A stretch of DNA of 31,736 nucleotides from B8-G4 sp033720735 (GTDB lineage Bacteria; Bacteroidota; Bacteroidia; Chitinophagales; Saprospiraceae), in contig JAWWBX010000012.1 in NCBI GenBank assembly GCA_033720735.1, positions 1 through 31,736 on the forward strand, written 5' to 3'. The position numbers and the translations under genes were made by a program. A model generated the notes under the pieces. That model made no database searches and was not told the origin of the DNA. It worked only from the letters and a program-made list of their open reading frames with translations. Shown one piece after another: positions 1 through 6,984 of this stretch (position 1 is the stretch's first letter; each line of letters starts with the position of its first letter).

Positions 1-1364
1 GTCGACCGGTAGGCCGGCCGGTACATGCCGTAAGTCATGTCGTCTTCACGCGTGTAGATCAGTTTGACCGGAGCACCTACCTGACGGGAAATCGCTGCTG
101 CTTCCAGCCCGAAATGCACGTAGAGGCGCCGGCCAAAGCCCCCGCCGATGCGCGTAAGATCCACCGAGATATTTTCTTCCGGCATGTCCAGCAGTTTGGC
201 TGCCGCCCGCCGTAGCGAGTTTGGCGTTTGAGTCGGGCCGATCAATTCAGCCTTGTCCTCCGTCACATGTGCGAAGAAGTTCATCGGTTCCAGCGTGTTA
301 TGTGCCTGGAAGGGCGCTGTATAGGTGCGTTCGACGATCTTCGCAGCGCTGGCAAATGCCGCCTCCGGATCTCCGTCGATGCGCTCGTCCTGCACCTCGC
401 CGTGCTGAATATCTTGTTGCAAACGCTGTGCGTGCATTTCCGAGCTTTCGGCCGGCGTGACAGTCTCCCAACTCGGCCGGAGTGCATTTTTGGCCTGTAT
501 CAGTTGCCAGGTGGTGTCGCCGACAATGGCGATCAGCTGGTTGAAAGCCTGTTCGTGCGAATTGGCATCCGCGATATCGATGATAAAGGCATCCCGAACG
601 CCATCCATTGCCACGATCTCGTCGCGGTTGAAATCACGGACCGTCATGCCGAAGACTGGTGCGTGTTCGATCATGGCCAGTACCATGCCTTCGCGTTTGA
701 AATCGAGGCCGAACAACGGCTTGCCGGTGACAATTTTCCTGCCTTCGACATTCTTCTGGTGGCTTCCGATCAGTTTGAAGTCTTTGGGCTCCTTGAGCGC
801 GACTTCTTCGGGCACCTCAACATCAACCGCCTTTGACGCGATCTCACCATAGGTAATGGTGCGGTCTCCGTTCACTTCGCTGATCACGCCATCGCTGACG
901 GTCACCTCGGCTACGTCCACGCCCCACTCGTCAGCAGCCGCTTTCAGGAGCATGAACCGGCCGGTTGCACCTGCCATGCGCAGGGCATCCCAGCCCCGCA
1001 TGATCGACAGGCTGCCTCCCGCAAACTGAGGATTCTTGAAAGCGTCGCTGTCGAGCCCCCCTTGCTCCACGACCACGTGGTCCCACTTCACGTCCAGCTC
1101 TTCTGCAACGATCATGGGCATGGAGGTCATTACATTTTGCCCGATCTCGGGGTTGGGCGAGTAGATGGTGACAAGGCCGGTATCGCCGATCTTGATATAT
1201 CCGTTGATCTGGAACCACTCTTCAGGAATGGCCAGGGTTGCTGCTTCCTTCTCGACCGGCGTACAACCGGCCAGCCAGTTGAATCCGATGAGCATGCCAC
1301 CGCCGGCGGCACCCGTGATCTTGAGGAAGGAGCGTCGATTATGTTGTGTTTTGATCAGTGTCAT
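1..1364 (-). CDS. Molybdopterin-binding large subunit of an xanthine dehydrogenase-family (IorB-like) oxidoreductase, partial
   Basis: This reading frame is open from an ATG at 1364 to the left edge, so only the first 454 codons are present and the C-terminus lies outside. The N-terminus carries a twin-arginine signal (RRSFLK at residues 10-15) followed by a glycine-rich hydrophobic stretch and a lipobox-like LAGC with Cys34, suggesting export by Tat and possibly lipid anchoring. Downstream sequence such as GGGFGRR and the PMNFFAHV region is typical of the aldehyde oxidase/xanthine dehydrogenase molybdopterin domain, of the isoquinoline 1-oxidoreductase beta type. The gene follows the 2Fe-2S subunit by 18 bp, so the two are an operon encoding a periplasmic two-subunit hydroxylase. 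The substrate cannot be told from sequence; such enzymes usually act on aldehydes or N-heterocycles. Family assignment is firm, substrate unknown. Confidence 0.9.
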   Translation of the reverse strand, partial: MTLIKTQHNRRSFLKITGAAGGGMLIGFNWLAGCTPVEKEAATLAIPEEWFQINGYIKIGDTGLVTIYSPNPEIGQNVMTSMPMIVAEELDVKWDHVVVEQGGLDSDAFKNPQFAGGSLSIMRGWDALRMAGATGRFMLLKAAADEWGVDVAEVTVSDGVISEVNGDRTITYGEIASKAVDVEVPEEVALKEPKDFKLIGSHQKNVEGRKIVTGKPLFGLDFKREGMVLAMIEHAPVFGMTVRDFNRDEIVAMDGVRDAFIIDIADANSHEQAFNQLIAIVGDTTWQLIQAKNALRPSWETVTPAESSEMHAQRLQQDIQHGEVQDERIDGDPEAAFASAAKIVERTYTAPFQAHNTLEPMNFFAHVTEDKAELIGPTQTPNSLRRAAAKLLDMPEENISVDLTRIGGGFGRRLYVHFGLEAAAISRQVGAPVKLIYTREDDMTYGMYRPAYRS

Positions 1365-1382
1365 CTTGCTATGGATCTTGGA

Positions 1383-1838
1383 TTAGGAATTTGCTGCCGT
1401 CTTGATGGCTTCCCTGATACGGACGTAGGTGCCGCAGCGGCAAATGTTGCCGCTCATCGCAGCGGCGATCTCATTGTCATTGGGTCGTGGATTGCTTTTG
1501 AGCAAGGCAACCGCACTCATGATCTGTCCGGTCTGGCAATACCCGCACTGGGCCACATCGTGCTCGAGCCAAGCCTTCTGGACCGGGTGATCTCCGTTTT
1601 CCGAGAGACCCTCGATGGTGGTAATCTTCTGGTTACCGACTTGCGAGACCGGCATGATGCAGGAGCGCATGGCGGTGTCTCCAACATGCACGGTACAGGC
1701 TCCGCATTGAGCGATGCCGCACCCGTACTTGGTGCCGACCAGATCGAGATGGTCCCTCAGTACCCACAGGAGTGGTGTGGAGGGATCAACATCTACCTCG
1801 TGTGACTTGCCGTTGATCTGCAGATTGAATACTGCCAT
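1383..1838 (-). CDS. 2Fe-2S subunit of the molybdopterin oxidoreductase (IorA/CoxS-like)
   Basis: This 151-residue protein has the usual length for the small iron-sulfur subunit of xanthine dehydrogenase-family enzymes. The plant-ferredoxin-type cluster is ligated by Cys40, Cys45, Cys48 and Cys60 (CGIAQCGAC motif), and the second cluster by Cys98, Cys101, Cys133 and Cys135 (CGYC and CRC motifs). It carries electrons from the molybdenum centre in the large subunit, whose gene follows 18 bp downstream. It has no signal of its own, which fits co-export in a folded complex by the Tat signal of the partner. No FAD subunit gene is visible in the window, so the electron acceptor is likely a cytochrome or quinone, as in IorAB-type enzymes (inference). 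Confidence 0.95.
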   Translation of the reverse strand: MAVFNLQINGKSHEVDVDPSTPLLWVLRDHLDLVGTKYGCGIAQCGACTVHVGDTAMRSCIMPVSQVGNQKITTIEGLSENGDHPVQKAWLEHDVAQCGYCQTGQIMSAVALLKSNPRPNDNEIAAAMSGNICRCGTYVRIREAIKTAANS

Positions 1839-1926
1839 GTTCGTTGATTTGCGTGAATGACTGTGATTTGTTCGGTATCACATGAAGATAAGACATAATG
1901 TGGTGACTTGGTTAAGAGCTGTCAAA

Positions 1927-2093
1927 CGCAGTTGAACTCACCCCCTGTCCCCCTCTCTTGAAAGAGAGGGGGGACCATCTCGCTTGATTCTTGGTTCTTT
2001 CTTCCGAAACAGACACGACAGCCCCTCTCTTTCAAGAGAGGGGTTGGGGAGAGTTAAACTGCACTTGAGAGGGGAACAGGGGGTGAGTTAAAC
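1927..2093. repeat. Nested fold-back intergenic repeat (MITE/REP-like)
   Basis: Two near-perfect palindromes with 10-bp arms (CCCCTCTCTT) lie at 1950-1971 and 2022-2043. Outside them, 1931-1957 is the reverse complement of 2067-2093 with 2 mismatches in 27 positions, and 1927-1940 also pairs with 2049-2062 (GCAGTT/AACTGC ends). The block therefore contains several inverted copies of one unit that starts with a GTTTAACTCACC-like end and goes into the CCCCTCTCTT palindrome. It has no coding capacity and looks like a non-autonomous interspersed repeat. It also supplies the last codons and stop of the neighbouring acetyltransferase gene. Most of 1839-2053, the gap between genes, is this repeat. 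Confidence 0.8.
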
Positions 2094-2521
2094 GAATCTC
2101 GCGCCAGCCGCATCTGCACCACGACCTGCCCGGTCTCCACGTGCAGCCGCTCACCGATTTCCTCAAAACCATAGCCACGATAAAAGCTGCGGCCCAGGGG
2201 GTTGTCCCGGAAGACTTCGAGAGTCAGCGTGTCGTGCATGCCGCGCACGTGATCCATCAGTACGCGTCCGATGCCCTGTCGATGATGCTCCGGTCGGACA
2301 AACAGAGCGGCAACTTCACTACCCAGCATGGAAACAAATCCGTTGATCCCGTGAGGACCAAGGTGCACCCAGGTCCTGGTTTTGGGCAGGTAGATCTCGC
2401 GGATCCGTTCTTTTTCCAAGGCCAGAAACTCAGGGCTCAGGAAGGAATGAGCGACCTGCGAGGCGGCATACCAGATGTCGATGAGCGCTTCGGTATCATC
2501 TGGATGAAAAGGACGGATCAT
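2054..2521 (-). CDS. GNAT-family N-acetyltransferase
   Basis: This 155-residue protein is a single GNAT domain. The acetyl-CoA pyrophosphate loop is visible as RQGIGR at residues 81-86, preceded by the beta4 strand AALFVRPEHH, and the NPLGRSFYRGYGF segment (108-119) is the usual motif B. Similar small enzymes acetylate amines or protein N-termini, but the substrate is not readable here. I chose the ATG at 2521; a GTG one codon upstream would only add one residue. The last 15 or so residues, a Pro/Ser-rich tail after RLARDSF, are encoded inside the 1927-2093 repeat, so the native C-terminus was probably altered by that repeat. It stands alone, downstream of the octamer array and the large surface-protein gene. 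Confidence 0.88.
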   Translation of the reverse strand: MIRPFHPDDTEALIDIWYAASQVAHSFLSPEFLALEKERIREIYLPKTRTWVHLGPHGINGFVSMLGSEVAALFVRPEHHRQGIGRVLMDHVRGMHDTLTLEVFRDNPLGRSFYRGYGFEEIGERLHVETGQVVVQMRLARDSFNSPPVPLSSAV

Positions 2522-2566
2522 CACGCAGGAAATACAGGAATGATCCGCGAAACTACTTCATTCATA

Positions 2567-2718
2567 ACCGAAAAACCGAAAAACCGAAGAACCGAAAAAC
2601 CGAAGAACCGAAAAACCGAAGAACCGAAAAACCGAAGAACCGAAAAACCGAAAAACCGAATCACCGAGTCACCGAGTCACCGAGTCACCGAATCACCGAG
2701 TCACTGAGTCACTGAGTC
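2567..2718. repeat. Tandem array of 19 octamers, unit ACCGAnnn
   Basis: Nineteen units of exactly 8 bp run without a phase break. Units 1-11 (2567-2654) are ACCGAAAA or ACCGAAGA, units 12-17 (2655-2702) are ACCGAGTC or ACCGAATC, and units 18-19 are ACTGAGTC; 2719-2726 is a degenerate trailing unit. The array fills nearly all of the gap between the acetyltransferase start (2521) and the stop of the surface-protein gene (2701), and it encodes the last residues of that protein. The 8-bp period is the same as in the arrays at 16036-16091 and 16638-16677, although the unit sequence differs. Confidence 0.97.
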
Positions 2719-5193
2719 ACCGGTCACTCCAGACATCTTTCTCAATGCGACAACCTCCTTGACCAGGGCATCAAGCACCATCTGCTGCTTGGCATAATAC
2801 TGCTCCAGCACCTTGCATCGGTTGGCCACTTCGATCAGCTCCTGTTGTTTGGCGTCCAACGCCTGGATGGCGGCCAGTGCGACCCCGGCGGGATCAATGG
2901 TGGAGATCGTTTTGTCATCACCTCCCAGGCCGAAGATTGCGTGGAAATCCTGCGCCATCGGCCCGAGATGCCTGACGGTATCATCCTCATTGATGTAGTT
3001 CCACTCCGTGATCGGAAGGGCGGCAACTTTCTGCAGGATCGTCTCGCTGTCTACAGCATTGAAATTTTCCTTGAGATTGCGGTCGGAGGCATTCTGCCAG
3101 GTACCGCCGGTGGTGAGTTTGGCGGTAGTGGCCGAGAACTTCAGGACAGCGTCGTTGGCCGGCTCGATCCCGATCCCGATATAATCGATGTCATCACCGA
3201 TCGCAACTGAATTGGACAATGGCGCGTAGGTCTGTGAGCCAATGGCGATACTATTGGTGGCGCCGCTGGAGACGTCGGCAAAGTAGCCGATGATGGTGTT
3301 TTCCGTGCTGGTCTGCGCGCTGTTGAAGTTCCAGCCGGCGGCATGTCCGATGATCGTATTGTAGCTGCCCTCGATGTAATTGCCGGCCGCGCCACCGACG
3401 ATCGTATTGCCGGCACCTGACGCATGCTCGCCGGCCTGCTTTCCAATGGCAACGGTCCACGTGCCGGCTCCCGTATATTCGCGGGCGGCATTGGCGCCCA
3501 TGGCCACAACCCCGCTGGGGCCAGTCCATTCCTCCCCGGCCTGAAAGCCGACGAAGACATTCTCACTGAGCGTATTCTGCTGGCCGGCGCGGAACCCGAT
3601 GGCTACGTTTTCCGAGCTGAAAGTGCCCATTTGGCCCGATCCCAGCCCCATGTAGACATTGTTTTCGCCAGTTGTATTACTGGAACCGGCGAGATAGCCA
3701 TTGAAGACATTTGCCGACCCCGTGGTATTGCTCCCGCCGGATCCGTTGCCTACGAAGACGTTGAACGCACCCGACTGATTGGCATCGCCGGAGCGATAGC
3801 CGGAGAAGTAGTTGTGAAATCCGGTGGTGTTGTTCCGCCCGGCCTCGTATCCCGTGAAGTGATTCCACGATCCCTCGTTGGTCATGCCTGCCTGATACCC
3901 GGCAAAGTGGTTGCGGTTGCCGGTCGTGCTGAAGGCCCCGGCGTAGTGTCCGGAAAAGTAGTTGTGCTCACCAGTAGTGTTGTCGGCCCCAGCGGCATAT
4001 CCGACAAAATGGTTGTTGCCACCCTGGTTGTTCCGGCCGGTCGCGGTGCCGATAAACACGCCGTTCCATCCGCTGTTGTTCTGCCCGGACTGATAGCCGA
4101 TAAAGAGATTACTTCCGCTCGAACTGTTCTGCCCGGACTGGTAGCCGATGAAGAGGTTGCTGCCATTGTCATCCGATTTGAATTCCCCGGCCCCCTGACC
4201 GATAAAAGTATTCTTGTCAGAAATGGTATTGGCAGCCCCGGCATTGTTGCCGATAAAGATGTTGTCTTCCGAAGTGGTGTTAGCGACACCCGCCTTCCGG
4301 CCGACAAACATGTTGTTGCTGCCGGTGGTGTTGGCGGTTCCGGCCCGGTAGCCGACAAACATGTTGTTCTCGCCGGTGGTGTTGGCATAGCCTGCCCGGT
4401 AGCCGGTAAAGTGCACGCCCTCCGGGACGTCATTGTTGTATCCCGCTTCAAAGCCAATGAAGTGATTGTCATTCCCGCGGAAATTGCTATAGCCCGCGCC
4501 GGTACCCACGAAGGTCCCCTTGTTTGCAATGCCCACGCCGAACCCCGCACGCCGGCCAATGACCGTATTGCCGATGCCGATGGTCATATTCGTGCCGGCA
4601 GCATTGCCGATCACTGTGTTGAAGATCCCGAAGGTGTTGCTGAATCCGGCGCCGACACCGATAAACGTATTCTCGTTGTCAACCCCATCTCCATTACCGT
4701 CATCATTGGTTCCGGCGCCTTCACCGACGAATACGCTGCCTCCCGAAGCCTGCAGATGCAGGGTCTTGCCGTCATGGCGCATGACCTCGTTGCCGGCAAC
4801 GTCGAATCTGATGATATCTTCATCCGGACTCTCCTCGACCTGGATTTTGGTGTCGTGATCGGCATCTTCGAGGACGACCGCAGCCCGGAGGTCCACCCAT
4901 TCTGATCCGGTATAGAACCAAAAGGAGTTGTAGTCCGTATCAAACACCAGGAGTCCAGTGGCCGGCGGCGGGTTGTTCATGTTGGTCCGCTGGTTGGTGG
5001 TGAGACGCGGTATGAGCAGCCCTTTGGTCGTGGACTGCAGATCCAGGATCGCCGAAGCATCCGGTGGAGCACCGGCGTCGCTGATGCTGACGCCTTCCTG
5101 CCCGAAAGCGCCGAACGATATGCAACCGATCAACACGGCGGAAGCCATGAACCTGAGGAAGAGATTGAACGAGAGACATCGTGAGAGCTGCAT
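2701..5193 (-). CDS. Repeat-built surface protein with C-terminal Peptidase_S74 (tail-fibre chaperone) domain
   Basis: This 830-residue exported protein starts with a signal peptide (about 1-32, ending FGAFGQ) and the Bacteroidota tail-fibre-domain N-terminus (ILDLQSTTKGLLIPRLT). Residues about 150-650 are a long run of a 17-residue repeat of the form N-x-F-x-G-Y-x-A-G-x-x-N-T-T-G-x-N, with occasional 16-residue units, expected to form a trimeric beta-roll or beta-prism stalk. Residues about 700-790 form a Peptidase_S74 intramolecular chaperone domain, with the SDRNLKEN motif (Ser703, Asp704, Lys708) that self-cleaves in phage and bacterial homologues, followed by a short coiled coil (AKQQELIEVANRCKVLEQYY). 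The last residues fall in the octamer array. A phased operator-like site lies about 70-90 bp upstream. A role in adhesion or cell-surface coating is inferred; there are no phage genes nearby. Confidence 0.9.
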   Translation of the reverse strand: MQLSRCLSFNLFLRFMASAVLIGCISFGAFGQEGVSISDAGAPPDASAILDLQSTTKGLLIPRLTTNQRTNMNNPPPATGLLVFDTDYNSFWFYTGSEWVDLRAAVVLEDADHDTKIQVEESPDEDIIRFDVAGNEVMRHDGKTLHLQASGGSVFVGEGAGTNDDGNGDGVDNENTFIGVGAGFSNTFGIFNTVIGNAAGTNMTIGIGNTVIGRRAGFGVGIANKGTFVGTGAGYSNFRGNDNHFIGFEAGYNNDVPEGVHFTGYRAGYANTTGENNMFVGYRAGTANTTGSNNMFVGRKAGVANTTSEDNIFIGNNAGAANTISDKNTFIGQGAGEFKSDDNGSNLFIGYQSGQNSSSGSNLFIGYQSGQNNSGWNGVFIGTATGRNNQGGNNHFVGYAAGADNTTGEHNYFSGHYAGAFSTTGNRNHFAGYQAGMTNEGSWNHFTGYEAGRNNTTGFHNYFSGYRSGDANQSGAFNVFVGNGSGGSNTTGSANVFNGYLAGSSNTTGENNVYMGLGSGQMGTFSSENVAIGFRAGQQNTLSENVFVGFQAGEEWTGPSGVVAMGANAAREYTGAGTWTVAIGKQAGEHASGAGNTIVGGAAGNYIEGSYNTIIGHAAGWNFNSAQTSTENTIIGYFADVSSGATNSIAIGSQTYAPLSNSVAIGDDIDYIGIGIEPANDAVLKFSATTAKLTTGGTWQNASDRNLKENFNAVDSETILQKVAALPITEWNYINEDDTVRHLGPMAQDFHAIFGLGGDDKTISTIDPAGVALAAIQALDAKQQELIEVANRCKVLEQYYAKQQMVLDALVKEVVALRKMSGVTGDSVTQ

Positions 5194-5260
5194 GGCAAGA
5201 TGTTTTTATTCGCTGAGGTAAAGTTCCGGGCGCGGGCAATGCAAAACGATCAACAAGGCG

Positions 5261-5285
5261 CTAACAAGTATTAATGAGTATTAAC
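5261..5285. promoter_or_regulatory. Predicted operator: three TAAC-like blocks at 10-bp steps
   Basis: The blocks CTAAC, TTAAT and TTAAC begin at 5261, 5271 and 5281. The arrangement matches the site at 5891-5915, with 18 of 25 positions identical. Tandem half-sites one helical turn apart are what OmpR/PhoB-type winged-helix regulators bind. The site overlaps the last codons of the 187-residue membrane protein gene and lies 68-92 bp upstream of the surface-protein start. A weak -7 candidate (reverse complement TCGTTTTG, 5242-5249) lies between site and gene. Function is inferred. Confidence 0.55.
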
Positions 5286-5834
5286 AGGGATCAGGCGGGG
5301 TAGCCATTGCCGCGTCATCAGCACACCCCAGACGAGAGCTACTCCCCAGCCGATGCCGATCCACAGGTGCGTAATAGCCGGTAGCCACTGGATCATCAAC
5401 CAGGGTCCCTGACCGGTCGAGAAGCTGAGCCACAAGCCCAACAGGTAAAGCAATCCGAGGCAGCCCAGAAAACTGGCAAATCCAAAGGCGAGCCGGCCGA
5501 CAGACCTGCGCCAGCGAAACCAGAGCATGCCGCAGCCGGCAGCCATGAACCAAAAGCCCGTGGTAAACACCACGTCTGCCAGGCAGGCGGTGAGTACGAT
5601 CGATCTGCCGAGGGTGCACTGTTCTTGTGTCAATCCACTTAAAAAATGCGTCCAGGCAGCGGTATCACCCAAAGCGGCACGACCAATCCATGATACATGA
5701 CCGGCAGAATTGGAAAAGTAGCGATAGGCCTCTGGCAAGACCAGCACCTTGATCAGGATCATGAGTGCTCCGAGCATCACGACGTGCTGAGGAGAGCAGA
5801 TCTGGCGGAGTTGACGTAATCGGGTCTGGCGCAT
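5271..5834 (-). CDS. Small four-helix integral membrane protein, unknown function
   Basis: This 187-residue protein is predicted to have four membrane segments, at about 17-37, 78-104, 114-137 and 150-173, with an Arg-rich cytoplasmic N-terminus and a WFRWRR loop. I do not recognise a family; the general layout recalls DUF4386-like or other small sensor-associated membrane proteins. It is transcribed away from the response regulator gene, with an operator-like site in the 92-bp gap between them, and its stop codon overlaps a second such site. A -7-like element (reverse complement GATCTTTG at 5849-5856) sits about 35 bp downstream of the first operator in its transcription direction. It is therefore a likely regulon member and may share a transcript with the surface-protein gene 77 bp downstream. 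Confidence 0.75.
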   Translation of the reverse strand: MRQTRLRQLRQICSPQHVVMLGALMILIKVLVLPEAYRYFSNSAGHVSWIGRAALGDTAAWTHFLSGLTQEQCTLGRSIVLTACLADVVFTTGFWFMAAGCGMLWFRWRRSVGRLAFGFASFLGCLGLLYLLGLWLSFSTGQGPWLMIQWLPAITHLWIGIGWGVALVWGVLMTRQWLPRLIPVNTH

Positions 5835-5890
5835 GACGATCTATTGGGCAAAGATCCGGGACCGCGTCGCGTCGTTGGTTCAACACGTTG

Positions 5891-5915
5891 CTAACAAAGA
5901 TTAACAAATGCTAAC
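5891..5915. promoter_or_regulatory. Predicted operator of the adjacent OmpR-type regulator
   Basis: Three blocks, CTAAC, TTAAC and CTAAC, begin at 5891, 5901 and 5911, exactly one helical turn apart. The site lies between the divergent genes for the membrane protein (start 5834) and the response regulator, and it closely resembles the site at 5261-5285. Its position suggests autoregulation and control of the divergent gene by the regulator encoded next to it. This is pattern-based inference. Confidence 0.6.
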
Positions 5916-5926
5916 GTCCCGGCTCG

Positions 5927-6670
5927 ATGCAGGCGGATTCACTAGTTTTACAGAAGCGTCAAATGCGCGCCATGCTCCCGGATGTACCACATATCTTACT
6001 GGTCGATGATGACCGCGACCTCAGCGGGATCACCCGCGAATACCTGCAGGAAAAAGGATTCCACGTCTCACTCGCCCACTCGGCTGATGAGGGCATGTCG
6101 GCGTTTCAGGACGGCAAGGTGGACGTATGTGTACTCGATGTGAAAATGCCGTTTCGCGATGGATTCAGCCTGGCTGAAGAGATCCGCTCACTCGACGCGG
6201 ACGTTCCGATCATCTTCCTGACCGGGCAGCGTGAAACCGAGCATCGCATCAAGGGGCTCAGTATCGGTGCCGACGACTACGTGACCAAACCCTTCAGCAT
6301 GCAGGAGTTATATCTGCGGCTCAACGTGGTATTGCGTCGTACGCGACGCCAGACAGAGGAAGCAACCGACACGTTCGACATCGGCAGGTACCATTACGAC
6401 CGCACCAGCCGGATTTTACAGATCGGTAACCAGAAGGCCAGATTGTCATCCATGGAAGGGCACCTGCTTACCCTGTTTTGTACCCAGCCGGAAGGAAGGG
6501 TCACGCGCGACCAGGCGCTGCGCGAAGTCTGGCAGGACGAGGATCATCTCAAGGCACGAAGTCTCAACGTATACATCACGAAACTGCGCAACCGGCTCAA
6601 AGACGACCCGCACGTCGAGATCCTCAACGTACATGGCACCGGATATCAGCTGGTGGTCCGGTCGTCCTGA
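5927..6670 (+). CDS. OmpR-family response regulator
   Basis: The protein (247 residues from this ATG) has an N-terminal receiver domain followed by a winged-helix DNA-binding domain. In the receiver, the acidic pocket is Asp27-Asp28, the phospho-acceptor is Asp71 (VLDVKMP), the switch Thr is Thr99 and the conserved Lys is Lys121 (TKPF). The winged helix spans about 148-245 (SSMEGHLL, RSLNVYITKLRNRL, GTGYQLV). The ATG at 5927 lies only 12 bp from the operator-like site, so the ATGs at 5963 or 5972 (Met13, Met16), just before PHILLVDDD, are realistic alternative starts. Its gene converges with the Hpt gene and overlaps it by 25 bp. With the hybrid kinase and Hpt protein it probably forms a phosphorelay, with this protein as final DNA-binding output. 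Confidence 0.95.
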   Translation: MQADSLVLQKRQMRAMLPDVPHILLVDDDRDLSGITREYLQEKGFHVSLAHSADEGMSAFQDGKVDVCVLDVKMPFRDGFSLAEEIRSLDADVPIIFLTGQRETEHRIKGLSIGADDYVTKPFSMQELYLRLNVVLRRTRRQTEEATDTFDIGRYHYDRTSRILQIGNQKARLSSMEGHLLTLFCTQPEGRVTRDQALREVWQDEDHLKARSLNVYITKLRNRLKDDPHVEILNVHGTGYQLVVRSS

Positions 6671-6984
6671 GCATCAAGTGTGTCCAGCAACTCGGCCAGT
6701 TTCACCTGGAGCTGGGTGATACCGGAACCAACATCTGCAGGCGCGTTGCGCACATCGGCTTCTACCTGTTCTGCATGCTCGGCCAGTCCCGACAGGCCCA
6801 GATAGCGGCACTGCGTTTTGATGACATGCACAGCGTTTTCCAGTAGGTCGAATTGCCCTGCTTCCTGGTAAGACCTGAGCAAAGGCAGTTGCGTCTGCAT
6901 CTGTGTTCGAAAGGCGGAGATCAGGCGGTCGGCAAGCTCGTAGTCACCGTCCATCATGCGGGCCAGGCCGTCGCGATCGATCAC
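6646..6984 (-). CDS. Stand-alone Hpt (histidine phosphotransfer) protein
   Basis: This 112-residue protein is a single Hpt four-helix bundle. The motif AVHVIKTQCRYLG holds the likely phospho-accepting His53 with the conserved Lys three residues later and the closing Gly, matching the AHxLKGxxxxxG pattern of the family. I start it at the GTG at 6984, which overlaps the kinase stop codon (GTGA, 4 bp) and indicates translational coupling; ATGs at 6957 and 6954 are alternatives. It sits directly after the hybrid kinase gene and its 3' end overlaps the convergent response regulator gene by 25 bp. It most likely carries phosphate from the kinase's receiver to the response regulator. Confidence 0.85.
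   Translation of the reverse strand: MIDRDGLARMMDGDYELADRLISAFRTQMQTQLPLLRSYQEAGQFDLLENAVHVIKTQCRYLGLSGLAEHAEQVEADVRNAPADVGSGITQLQVKLAELLDTLDAQDDRTTS

Noticed and set aside
2567..2718. CRISPR array
   Set aside because: The period is 8 bp with no spacers.
3424..4905. A long open frame on the plus strand (493 codons) opposite the surface-protein gene
   Set aside because: It is the mirror of a Gly/Asn/Thr-rich repeat and codes a repetitive Val/Ala/Asp-rich product with no start context; the minus-strand frame has a signal peptide and known domains.
2701..5193. Prophage remnant based on the tail-fibre-type domain
   Set aside because: No capsid, terminase, integrase or tail genes occur in the window, and the protein has a bacterial signal peptide; the domain is common in Bacteroidota surface proteins.
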